In this document: in pieces, positions 46,526 through 53,035 of the stretch
Layout: the number at the start of each line of letters is the position of its first letter
Numbering within the stretch: the stretch's first letter is position 1
From: SZUA-36 sp963801195
GTDB lineage: Bacteria > Pseudomonadota > Gammaproteobacteria > Xanthomonadales > SZUA-36
Assembly (NCBI GenBank): GCA_963801195.1
Contig: CAWDDX010000007.1
Coordinates: 744,001-808,000 of the forward strand
Direction: 5' to 3'
Length of the DNA: 64,000 bases
The notes under the pieces: model-generated
Databases searched by the model: none
What the model saw: only the letters and a program-made list of their open reading frames with translations
What the model was told of the DNA's origin: nothing
Program-made: the position numbers and the translations under genes

Positions 46526-47047
46526 TCACCCCCTGTTTCTTCGAGCCCGGCGAGCGGCGATGTGTTGGAGCCTGACACCGAATCGCTCAGCAATACTCCC
46601 TGCTTTCGGGACGGCTCCAATTTGACGAGCGAGATCAAGCATGTTCAGCACCACGGCATGACGGGAAAGTAACTCGCCGACGAAGTACGAAAATTCCGCA
46701 GTCTCGAACGCAATTGGCCTTCCGGTTGGAGCAAAACCGGGCGGTATCAGTGGCCCGGTCATCGTTCCACTCATGCGCAAGTGAACCGCGATGCTCACGC
46801 CATCAAGAGACAGGTACGGGCCATCGACAAGTTCGATTCGCACGTCAGGAATGGCCCGGAAGAGGATGTCCCGATGGAAGTGATACACGGCTTCCCGCCC
46901 GCGCAACGGCTCCGGTGCAGCCGGGTCCTCCCACAAGACGTTCTCGTGGCACAATGCAGCCACTGCCCGTGCATCATGCGCATTCACAGCCGCATGCAAC
47001 TGTTCCAGGAAGTGGAACGCGAAACCTGCGCCGACTTGCTCAGGCAA
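46526..47047 (-). CDS. SnoaL-like polyketide cyclase family protein, second gene of cassette 8
   Basis: 173 aa. NTF2-fold: FLEQLHAAVNAHDARAVAAL, EDPAAPEPLRGREAVYHFH, VRIELVDGPYLSLDGVSIAV and PIAFETAEFSYFV follow the SnoaL/ester-cyclase pattern. Its start overlaps the nitroreductase stop by 8 bp, so the two are co-translated and travel together in a two-gene cassette. Codons look richer in G and C than in most other cassettes. Substrate unknown. Confidence 0.75.
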   Translation of the reverse strand: MPEQVGAGFAFHFLEQLHAAVNAHDARAVAALCHENVLWEDPAAPEPLRGREAVYHFHRDILFRAIPDVRIELVDGPYLSLDGVSIAVHLRMSGTMTGPLIPPGFAPTGRPIAFETAEFSYFVGELLSRHAVVLNMLDLARQIGAVPKAGSIAERFGVRLQHIAARRARRNRG

Positions 47048-48047
47048 GAACTTGCTCCACTGGCCGCCGTAGCGATCGTGGCGTCTCGGGGCCGCGGCCG
47101 ATGCGCACTATGAGGTCCGGGCGCCGATTACCGATACCCAGAAAGCGAGCAAACCCTGAGCGCAGTGCGGACACTTCAACCGGCTGGTTTATGAAGGCGG
47201 TGCGCAGATCCAACGCAGCGGCCTGGAGAGCAAGACGTTCGTAACATCGGCCCGCCTCGATCCAATGTGGTTTGTCGTCGGCCTCGGAGTACAATACCGC
47301 TAATGTAGCCGAACTCCGGATATTTCGGATGTCTTTCCGGTTTTGGTTTTTCGCGGAAAACGCGAAGCGCATGAAGAGCATTCCAAGCCATCGGGGCACG
47401 TCGGGACTGCCCATTACCGGGCCGTACAGACCATCACCGGTGTGCGCAGCCTCCGCAGCACTGAAGCGGATCCACGATTTCAACTCCTCAGCCCACGCAG
47501 CGTCATCAAATTGAGCCGTGTTGCCCTCCGTGACGTACCGGGCTATCTGTTCCTTTTGTTCACTGTCTGTAATCAACATAACGGAGACCCCATCGCCACT
47601 TGCGGCTTCCTCAAGTTGGCGAATTTCCTCAACAGAAAGTGATGATCCGTCAAATTCGACCCTGCTGCACTGGCGCTTCGTAATGGCCTCGAACAAGGAT
47701 GACCGCAAGGGAGGCGTTTCTTCGAAGTCAATTTGCACGCTCGATGCACGTGCATCATATGAGTAGTGGCCTTTCAACCCGAAAGCTGGTGCCGCCACAA
47801 GAATATTCTCGGCTGCGCAGCCCAGGCTTGCATACAAGTGATGATCGTCTGGATCGACCGCAGGACAACGTCGCGACAGGTCCGGAAGAATTACGATTCT
47901 GTTGGGCTCAAGCTTAAACTTCCACGGCTGTGTATTGTGGCTGGATGCGGCCAGTGTCGCGTATCGCACCAGATTCCTATAGTCGTGTACGGCGTTACCT
48001 GGCTCAAGGTGACGCCAGATCTCGCTAATCTTTTTTGAGTAGTTCAT
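47040..48047 (-). CDS. Acg-type nitroreductase-family oxidoreductase, first gene of cassette 8
   Basis: 335 aa from ATG 48047, preceded by a strong AGGGAGGGG site. Two nitroreductase-like halves as in mycobacterial Acg proteins: RYATLAASSHNTQPWKF is the flavin/phosphate-binding start, RQCSRVEFD begins the second half, and the tail has RRPDLIVRIGRGPETPRS. It may bind FMN or sequester it. The longer start at 48095 lies in the attC region. Large for a cassette gene, and joined to a SnoaL-like partner. Confidence 0.8.
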   Translation of the reverse strand: MNYSKKISEIWRHLEPGNAVHDYRNLVRYATLAASSHNTQPWKFKLEPNRIVILPDLSRRCPAVDPDDHHLYASLGCAAENILVAAPAFGLKGHYSYDARASSVQIDFEETPPLRSSLFEAITKRQCSRVEFDGSSLSVEEIRQLEEAASGDGVSVMLITDSEQKEQIARYVTEGNTAQFDDAAWAEELKSWIRFSAAEAAHTGDGLYGPVMGSPDVPRWLGMLFMRFAFSAKNQNRKDIRNIRSSATLAVLYSEADDKPHWIEAGRCYERLALQAAALDLRTAFINQPVEVSALRSGFARFLGIGNRRPDLIVRIGRGPETPRSLRRPVEQVLA

Positions 48048-48083
48048 GTTGCCCCTCCCTGCGGCCGACATGTGCGTCTTGTC

Positions 48084-48183
48084 GCCTAACACCAAGTTAA
48101 ACGGCGAAGACGTTCTGGCGGTATTTTTGCGAATACAAAAATGGCGACAGGTTGTTTCTTCCGCTTCAACTTCATGTTAGGTG
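48084..48183 (-). repeat. attC site
   Basis: 100 bp. Left GCCTAACACCAAGTTAAACGGCGAAG, right CTTCAACTTCATGTTAGGTGC; inner stem TATTTTTGCGAATACAAAAATGGC. Both cores (GTTAGGC, CACCTAAC) are good. Confidence 0.85.
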
Positions 48184-48191
48184 CACCAGCT

Positions 48192-48596
48192 TCACGCATG
48201 GATATTTTGTGGTTTGGAAACATGATATTGCCAATAGATGAGCAATGGAACTCCCGGAATTTCGATCGCGGTAAAGACAACCAAGGGTAGCGGTGGAGTT
48301 CCGACTAGCACGAGCGAGAGAAGCCGGCCTATTCCTCCCACCAATGCGCAGATCCAAACCAAGCGGAAGATTACCGCCTGCTTCTCGATCGTCGGCAAGA
48401 TCCAGAGCAATGCTACTCCAAGTCCAAGTCCAAGGCCGCCCATGAACCGCAGATTGCTATCAAGGACAGGGAGCCGTGGAATAACAGCAGCGCCATAAAT
48501 GGGATTGTCAACACCGAAGAGCAAAGACGCGCCCCCCAAGCCAATTGTTATCAGCGCTAGCATTCCATTTACGCATTGGAGTAGGAGACGCGACAT
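48192..48596 (-). CDS. DUF4345-like membrane protein, cassette 7
   Basis: 134 aa from ATG 48596. Four membrane segments: NGMLALITIGLGGASLLFG, RFMGGLGLGLGVALLWIL, RLVWICALVGGIGRLLSLV and FTAIEIPGVPLLIYWQ. The NLRFMGGLGLGLG and GGIGRLLSL pattern is that of the DUF4345 family, whose function is unknown. Stop lies just before the attC. Confidence 0.75.
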   Translation of the reverse strand: MSRLLLQCVNGMLALITIGLGGASLLFGVDNPIYGAAVIPRLPVLDSNLRFMGGLGLGLGVALLWILPTIEKQAVIFRLVWICALVGGIGRLLSLVLVGTPPLPLVVFTAIEIPGVPLLIYWQYHVSKPQNIHA

Positions 48597-48603
48597 CAGG
48601 TGC

Positions 48604-48664
48604 ACCTAACGTTTGAATTAACCGGCGCGCTTTAGCGCGTCCGTGTTGAATGATTTGTTATATG
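48604..48664 (-). repeat. attC site
   Basis: Left ACCTAACGTTTGAATTAACCGGCGCGC, right GCGCGTCCGTGTTGAATGATTTGTTATATG. Compact 61-bp site with a TTTA tip. Confidence 0.85.
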
Positions 48665-48895
48665 CTGACTCTGCGCCTGAGTGTATGCATCTAGTAAGCG
48701 CCGGATCATTTGCTGGTATTTTGTATCGTGTTTTTTCGCTTCCTGTTTGAAGAATTCGACGCTGGATTTGCTAAGAGAAATCGTAACCTTCACCGTATCT
48801 TCTTTAAATGCCAATTCCTCCGGTGAGGGAAGCATATCTGCTACCACCTCAATCTTTCCTATTGGCTCATCCGTGTATTTGATTTTCGCGCTCAT
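48632..48895 (-). CDS. brnA: BrnA-like antitoxin, cassette 6
   Basis: 87 aa from ATG 48895. Residues about 33-70 form a ribbon-helix-helix-like domain (EDTVKVTISLSKSSVEFFK, HDTKYQQMIRRLLDAY). The first 30 residues contact the toxin in known BrnTA pairs. It begins 29 bp inside the toxin gene, the usual brnT-brnA overlap. The C-terminal residues (TNHSTRTR) come from the attC, replacing the normal tail. Expected to neutralise BrnT and repress the operon. Confidence 0.8.
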   Translation of the reverse strand: MSAKIKYTDEPIGKIEVVADMLPSPEELAFKEDTVKVTISLSKSSVEFFKQEAKKHDTKYQQMIRRLLDAYTQAQSQHITNHSTRTR

Positions 48896-49157
48896 AAATT
48901 CGTTTACCTTTACGCCAATAACCCGCTCCAAAAATTCGAATAATCTCGTCACGGTAAGTGAATCTCACTGTGGCGATACCTTCACCCAGGCGGCCGAAAC
49001 AATAAAAACGATCTTCCTTCCCACTGTGTTCAAAGTCACGGGCGATAACTCGATCTGGGTCAGCGAATGCAAATTGAGCTTCGGAGAATGAAAGACCGTG
49101 TTTTGCCTGATTCGCCAAGTCTTTGGCATCGTCCCATTCAAAGCTCCCCTTACTCAT
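48867..49157 (-). CDS. brnT: BrnT-family ribonuclease toxin, cassette 6
   Basis: 96 aa. The BrnT signature runs through: FEWDDAKDLANQAKHGLSFS, FADPDRVIARDFEHSGKEDR, then FTYRDEIIRIFGAGYWRKGKRIYE. RelE-like fold that cleaves RNA; the basic and aromatic residues in the last block line the active site. A palindrome 17-40 bp upstream probably controls the pair. Toxin-antitoxin cassettes are thought to stabilise large arrays. Confidence 0.88.
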   Translation of the reverse strand: MSKGSFEWDDAKDLANQAKHGLSFSEAQFAFADPDRVIARDFEHSGKEDRFYCFGRLGEGIATVRFTYRDEIIRIFGAGYWRKGKRIYERENQIHG

Positions 49158-49173
49158 GAGACCACACTATCAC

Positions 49174-49197
49174 TTATATGGTTCAATAGCCATATAA
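49174..49197. promoter_or_regulatory. Operator/promoter candidate for brnTA
   Basis: Inverted repeat TTATATGG-N8-CCATATAA, 17 bp upstream of the brnT start; the minus strand also offers TATTAT and TATAAG -10-like hexamers here. Fits autorepression by BrnA. Confidence 0.6.
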
Positions 49198-49238
49198 TAG
49201 TATGTATAAGAACGGATATAAGACATAGCCACTAGTGC

Positions 49239-49312
49239 ATATAACGCCTGAGCTAAGCGGCAGCATCAATCGCGAAGCGATTGATCTGTCCGCTTGAGCG
49301 AGTAGTTAGGCG
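49239..49312 (-). repeat. attC site
   Basis: Left ATATAACGCCTGAGCTAAGCGGC, right GTCCGCTTGAGCGAGTAGTTAGGC; inner perfect stem ATCAATCGC-GAA-GCGATTGAT. Confidence 0.85.
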
Positions 49313-49493
49313 GAAATGTGCCGGAGCGAGGAACAGCCGACAAGGCCGGACTGAGTTTCGTTGTGCCCGCGCCTGCCTGGACCTGAAACCGGCTACTCCA
49401 CGGCCCGTCGGAAATACGACGCGGACTGACACAGCGCGGGGGGCCGGATGTCTCGCGGCCAAGAGTCTCGGCTTGAACGAAGTGTTAGGGCGC
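49313..49493 (-). other. Gene-less segment ending in an attC half-site
   Basis: About 180 bp without a credible gene. Positions 49468-49493 read on the minus strand as GCCCTAACACTTCGTTCAAGCCG, a perfect first half (R''-L'') of an attC, but the matching second half is missing. An ORF of 85 codons across the region encodes the attC-derived string NTSFKP and is spurious. Probably a deletion scar between two cassettes. Confidence 0.55.
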
Positions 49494-49913
49494 ACGTTTG
49501 GCCGAATCACGATGCGAATGAATAGACAAGAACAGAATGGTAATTACCGTTGGGATAATGAACCCCTTCAGATATGAAAGCGGATGTTTGCCTTCTAGGA
49601 AGCGGAATGGAAGGTCGAGGAAAAGCGCCCAATAGTGCGTTGCTACAAGCGCAGCGATGGTGATCCACATGCCGTACAGAGCAGGCCGTTTATTCAGGAC
49701 TACTAGAAGCAGGCTGCTGATGATAAAGACACGGAGAATGGATTGTATGTGCCGATATAGAGCATATGTGTTGGCATTACCAACATCATAAATATCTGTA
49801 CCGGAGCCAAGATACAAGTCGTAGAGAGTGTATGTGTGGTAGAAAATTAGGAGGCCAGCAAGCGCATAAATTGTCAGTCGCCCGACATGGAGTAATCCTT
49901 CGAATGCCTGCAT
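49485..49913 (-). CDS. Hypothetical four-helix membrane protein, cassette 5
   Basis: 142 aa from ATG 49913. Membrane segments near 10-28 (VGRLTIYALAGLLIFYHTY), 58-75 (ILRVFIISSLLLVVLN), 80-98 (MWITIAALVATHYWALF) and 117-133 (FIIPTVITILFLSI). Ends in basic residues within the attC half-site. Family not recognised. Confidence 0.65.
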   Translation of the reverse strand: MQAFEGLLHVGRLTIYALAGLLIFYHTYTLYDLYLGSGTDIYDVGNANTYALYRHIQSILRVFIISSLLLVVLNKRPALYGMWITIAALVATHYWALFLDLPFRFLEGKHPLSYLKGFIIPTVITILFLSIHSHRDSAKRAP

Positions 49914-49952
49914 TGTCTTTTCCAATCCTCGCGGTGGTGCTCGTTCTGTGCA

Positions 49953-50048
49953 GCCTAACGTCTGAGTTAAGCGGCGTAAAAATGCACAGCATTTTTATGT
50001 CCGGTGGAGGGCCGCAGGCCCGGAACGAACTTAAACGCCTTGTTATGC
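49953..50048 (-). repeat. attC site (consensus type of this array)
   Basis: 96 bp. Left GCCTAACGTCTGAGTTAAGCGGCG, right GAACTTAAACGCCTTGTTATGC; inner stems TAAAAATGC-ACA-GCATTTTTA and GGGCC-GCA-GGCCC. Nearly identical to the site at 50733 and close to that at 52237. Confidence 0.92.
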
Positions 50049-50065
50049 CTTACGGAACTATAGCA

Positions 50066-50094
50066 TTGTGAATATGTCATATTTGACATAGAAT
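50066..50094 (+). promoter_or_regulatory. Promoter and operator of the HigBA cassette
   Basis: TTGTGA (50066-50071), 17-bp spacer, TAGAAT (50089-50094). The spacer holds the inverted repeat TATGTCA-TATT-TGACATA (50073-50090), a likely HigA operator. The predicted transcript would start at or next to the ATG at 50102, giving a leaderless mRNA. Confidence 0.6.
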
Positions 50095-50101
50095 AAGTCG
50101 C

Positions 50102-50440
50102 ATGAGTCCGAATGACAAGCCCTTAGTATGGCTACACGGAGAGGTAAAGACGCCACCCTTCACAAAGGAGGCAAGATTAGAGGCAGGGCTTCTGCTTAGA
50201 CGATTGCAGAAGGGCGAGAAAATTGGCCTTCCACACTTGAGGCCGATGCCGAGTGTTGGCGCTCGTTGCCATGAGTTGCGAATTAATGACGAGGACAGCA
50301 TTTGGCGGATTATGTATCGAATAGACGCTGATGCAATTGTTATTTTGGAAGTATTTAAGAAAAATTCGACCAAAACGCCCAAACGTGTTTTGGATGTGTG
50401 CAAGTTAAGACTGAAGGAATATGACCGTGAAACAAAGTAA
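50102..50440 (+). CDS. higB: HigB/Gp49-like RelE-superfamily toxin, cassette 4 (reverse orientation)
   Basis: 112 aa. PLVWLHGEVKTPPFTKEARLEAGLLLRRLQKGE, of which KEARLEAGLLLRRLQKGE is the key helix, then SVGARCHELRINDEDSIWRIMYRI and VILEVFKKNSTKTPK match phage-derived Gp49-like HigB toxins (ribosome-dependent mRNA interferases). The gene runs against the array, with its own promoter, and overlaps the antitoxin by 20 bp. Toxin-first order is the HigBA hallmark. Confidence 0.88.
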   Translation: MSPNDKPLVWLHGEVKTPPFTKEARLEAGLLLRRLQKGEKIGLPHLRPMPSVGARCHELRINDEDSIWRIMYRIDADAIVILEVFKKNSTKTPKRVLDVCKLRLKEYDRETK

Positions 50441-50738
50441 GCGACAGAAACTTGAGCGAAATGGGTGGCGTGTAGGTACTGCCAGTGATTTCTTAGGCCT
50501 CTCAGCAGAGGAGTCTGCTTATATTGAGATGAAACTTGCATTGAGTGAGACATTGCGAGAAGAGCGTGAGAAGAAGAAGTTGAGCCAAGTCCAGTTCGCA
50601 CGATTGATTGCTTCAAGTCAATCTCGCGTAGCAAAAATGGAGGCAGCTGATGCATCTGTTTCAATGGACTTACTTGTAAAGTCTTTGCTTGCACTTGGTG
50701 TCGCTCGAAATAAAGTCGCACGAGCCCTGGCGGCATAA
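50421..50738 (+). CDS. higA: HigA-like XRE-family antitoxin, cassette 4
   Basis: 105 aa. The N-terminal 35 residues include DFLGLSAEESAYIEMKLALS, a motif shared with HigA2-type antitoxins; residues 45-100 are a helix-turn-helix (REKKKLSQVQFARLIASSQS, RVAKMEAADASVSMDLLVK). Expected to bind the toxin and the TGACATA operator. The stop codon overlaps the core of the next attC, so the cassette is tightly packed. Confidence 0.88.
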   Translation: MTVKQSKRQKLERNGWRVGTASDFLGLSAEESAYIEMKLALSETLREEREKKKLSQVQFARLIASSQSRVAKMEAADASVSMDLLVKSLLALGVARNKVARALAA

Positions 50739-50828
50739 CGTCTTAGTTAAGCGGCGTAAAAATGCGCAGCATTTTTACGTCCGGTGGAGGGCCACAGGCC
50801 CGGAACGAACTTGAACGTTTTGTTATGC
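50733..50828 (-). repeat. attC site (consensus type)
   Basis: 96 bp, same length and internal stems as the site at 49953 with only a handful of differences: left GCATAACGTCTTAGTTAAGCGGCG, right GAACTTGAACGTTTTGTTATGC. Confidence 0.92.
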
Positions 50829-50861
50829 TGCTTTCGAAACCGCATCCTGAGTTTGACATTA

Positions 50862-51420
50862 TCGACACAGGCGATCAAAATATCCTTCACGCCACGGTTC
50901 TGAAGCTCTGTCAGCACATTGAGCCAGAACTTGGCGCCTTCGTTTTCCGACAGCCACATGCCCAGCAATTCCTTGTGGCCTTCCATGTTGACGCCCAGCG
51001 CCAGAAAAATGGACTTGTTGATAACGCGCCGGTCCTGGCGGATCTTGACCACCAGGCAGTCCAGGTAAATGATCGGGTAGATCTCATCCAGCGGCCGGGA
51101 CTGCCATTCGACGACCTGCTCAATGACGGCATCGGTGACTTTGGAAATGAGGGTTGCTGAAACATCAGCACCATACATTTCCTTGAATGTCGCGACGATC
51201 TCGCGGGTCGTCATGCCCTTGGCATACAGACTGAGGATCTTGTCATCCATGGAGGTAAAGCGGGTCTGACGTTTCTTGACCAGCTTGCGGCTCAAAGCTG
51301 CCTTGCCGGTCACGTGGAGTATTGAGTTCAAACTGGCCATCTTCGGTGCGCAGGGTCTTGCTGGTGAAGCCGTTGCGGCTGTTGTCAGTGCCGGACATCT
51401 CGTGTTTCTTTTGTGAGGTT
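50862..51420 (-). mobile_element. IS256-family transposase remnant
   Basis: About 560 bp encoding an internal piece of an IS256 transposase: SGTDNSRNGFTSKTLRTEDG and FELNTPRDRQGSFEP in one frame, then (after a one-base loss near 51290) KKRQTRFTSMDDKILSLYAKGMTTREIV and YLDCLVVKIRQD up to ILIACVD in another. The first two catalytic aspartates are present (IIYLDC, IACVD); the glutamate, both ends and the terminal repeats are missing. It is fused to the truncated cassette gene at 51385. Confidence 0.85.
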
Positions 51421-51597
51421 TGCATCGATAAAACACGAAGCGGGATATAGATAGTCCTCCCCTGACTCATCTATTACTCTAATGTGTTCGATTTTCTCTG
51501 CATCTTTGTCTGGCAGAACTTCGTAGATTTTCCGTTTCTCGAGCGAAGCCGGATAGTCTGAGTTGTCGATGCAAATGACAAATTTTGAGTCTTTCAT
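51385..51597 (-). pseudogene. Truncated small hypothetical protein, cassette 3
   Basis: The first 55-60 residues (KFVICIDNSDYPASLEKRKIYEVLPDKD, cited by its parts CIDNSDYPASLE and KIYEVLPD; then IRVIDESGEDYLYPASCF) match a widespread family of about 70-residue orphan proteins found in many bacteria. The natural C-terminus is replaced by residues read into the IS256 remnant (LTKETRDVRH). It starts 3 bp after the stop of the 51601 gene, so both belonged to one cassette. Confidence 0.6.
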
Positions 51598-51600
51598 AAC

Positions 51601-51834
51601 TTAATCCACAAAGTGCTTAATTTTAAATTCCTTACGACCAATGCCAGTAGCCTCATACCAGTGTACCTCTGCGGTTCGCAAGGTTCCATTCTGGAATTGA
51701 ATCTTTGCAATTCCTTTTCGTTTCCGCCACCTACCTTTACCGTAAACTTTTCCAAGCCTGGAAACCTCCCTGATTCCACTACCAGCAGCAAACGTCCTCT
51801 CATTTTCGATTTTACCAATGATCTTGAAATTCAC
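51601..51834 (-). CDS. Small basic hypothetical protein, cassette 3
   Basis: 77 aa from a GTG at 51834. NFKIIGKIENERTFAAGSGIREV, split here as IIGKIENERT and AAGSGIREV, then GKGRWRKRKGIAKIQ and AEVHWYEATGIGRKEFKIKH. Resembles small cassette-borne orphan proteins of the same pattern; SH3-like beta-barrel is a guess. Another frame here (51594-51818) is a shadow. Confidence 0.6.
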   Translation of the reverse strand: MNFKIIGKIENERTFAAGSGIREVSRLGKVYGKGRWRKRKGIAKIQFQNGTLRTAEVHWYEATGIGRKEFKIKHFVD

Positions 51835-51852
51835 TGATTAACTCTCATAGCT

Positions 51853-51924
51853 GCATAACGACTAAGCTGTGCGGCGCAAACGAAGCGGAGCGTAGTTTGC
51901 GTCCGAACGAGCGCCTTGTTATGT
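51853..51924 (-). repeat. attC site
   Basis: 72 bp. Left GCATAACGACTAAGCTGTGCGGCG, right CCGAACGAGCGCCTTGTTATGT; inner stem GCAAACGAAGCGGAGCGTAGTTTGC. Confidence 0.85.
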
Positions 51925-52224
51925 GTTGACTGCATGTTGTTGCGCCAATATTTCGTTTTTCAGTGACGCCGGCATGTTGACCCACACTGTTTTATCGCTA
52001 AGCACAAGACTACAAGATTGCTCTTTTGCTGCTTTAATTATTTGACCGTACCAATCTAGATACGACCATTTCCGTGGTTTTGGACTGTAAAGGAACATGC
52101 CTTTAGTATCCCAGTGCACCTCCATTGCCTCTCGATAGATATAGGGAAATGAATTAGACGATGGCTTGATATAAAGCCTTTCATCTTCATCAATTCCAAT
52201 TTCTAATATTTCGTCTTGTTCCAT
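51919..52224 (-). CDS. Hypothetical protein, cassette 2
   Basis: 101 aa, soluble, acidic N-terminus (MEQDEILEIGIDEDERLYI), then IYREAMEVHWDTKGMFLYS and KPRKWSYLDWYGQI. Similar orphan proteins occur as integron cassettes and free genes elsewhere; some resemble immunity proteins, but I cannot assign a role. The final residues lie in the attC core. Confidence 0.65.
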   Translation of the reverse strand: MEQDEILEIGIDEDERLYIKPSSNSFPYIYREAMEVHWDTKGMFLYSPKPRKWSYLDWYGQIIKAAKEQSCSLVLSDKTVWVNMPASLKNEILAQQHAVNT

Positions 52225-52236
52225 GATCTTTATTAC

Positions 52237-52332
52237 ACATAACGTCTTAGTTAAGCGGCGTAAGAATGCGCAGCATTTTTACGTCCGGTGGAGGCGCGTA
52301 GCGCCGGAACGACCTTGAACGCCTAGTTATAT
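52237..52332 (-). repeat. attC site (consensus type)
   Basis: 96 bp. Left ACATAACGTCTTAGTTAAGCGGCG, right GACCTTGAACGCCTAGTTATAT; it keeps the AATGC-GCA-GCATT stem of the consensus sites, with GGCGC-GTA-GCGCC in place of the second stem. The site nearest the integrase remnant. Confidence 0.9.
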
Positions 52333-52335
52333 GAT

Positions 52336-52800
52336 TCACGAGACCTCAAGACAAACAGTTGGCATCGGTGTCTTTGGGTTTATTGGTTCAACCACTTTCG
52401 AAGGGGTGATTCCCCTCTCGCTCAAGAATTCAATAGCCTTATCATGCCCACCACGACGACAGGCGTACTCCATCGCACTAGAGTGTGATTCTGCAGGCAA
52501 CAGCGGTAACAATATCTCAATTATCTCTAGGTTTTGCCATTCCACTGCGTTTTCCAAAACGGAAGTTGGCCCATGCCCATCGTCATGGACATAAGAAGGA
52601 TCTGCGCCTAACCAAAGTAGAAATTTGACTCGTTTTATATCTTCATCTTCATAGCTTCGCCAGCCCACTTGCTCCCACAACCCTCGATCATGAAAGAAGG
52701 TGAAGTTGAGAATTTCAGTATGGAAAAATAAAAACAAAAAGAACACAAATCCAACCAAAAGCCGTTTTTTCCAGCTAGGTGAAGACTGTTTCATATTCAT
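52336..52800 (-). CDS. Ankyrin-repeat-like membrane protein, cassette 1
   Basis: 154 aa from the ATG at 52800 (or 52794). One N-terminal membrane segment (LLVGFVFFLFLFFHTEIL) then ankyrin-like repeats: VKFLLWLGADPSYVHDDGHG, LEIIEILLPLLPAESHSSA, and KAIEFLSERGITPS. Such proteins bind partners rather than catalyse. The coding start follows the GTTATAT core directly, so this is the first cassette after attI. Confidence 0.7.
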   Translation of the reverse strand: MNMKQSSPSWKKRLLVGFVFFLFLFFHTEILNFTFFHDRGLWEQVGWRSYEDEDIKRVKFLLWLGADPSYVHDDGHGPTSVLENAVEWQNLEIIEILLPLLPAESHSSAMEYACRRGGHDKAIEFLSERGITPSKVVEPINPKTPMPTVCLEVS

Positions 52801-53035
52801 ATAACTAGTATTTATCGAGAATAGGGCTCGATATGCGCGGAAAATGGGCATATTGAGGCTGGTTTCGTTTGTAACCTTCTGTTTTGCTTTAGCATTTTAT
52901 CCACTTCTTGCGAGGCAAAAACGAGAATGGGTGTGTATATGTAACAAACCCCCTACATTGATTGTACCTTCTTAGCCACTGATTCCGTTAGCGATTTTCC
53001 GTAAATTTGGCGAATAACGAATTCACGAAAACGAG
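52799..53035 (-). other. attI-like region
   Basis: The minus-strand sequence GTTATATG (52805-52798) joins the first cassette and has the same core as attC ends in the array. The 230 bp beyond it, up to the integrase remnant, hold no gene. By position this is attI, but attI has no portable consensus, so only the junction core is direct evidence. Confidence 0.55.

Noticed and set aside
49253..49510. 85-codon minus-strand ORF containing NTSFKP
   Set aside because: This is the known translation product of attC sites and runs across two of them.
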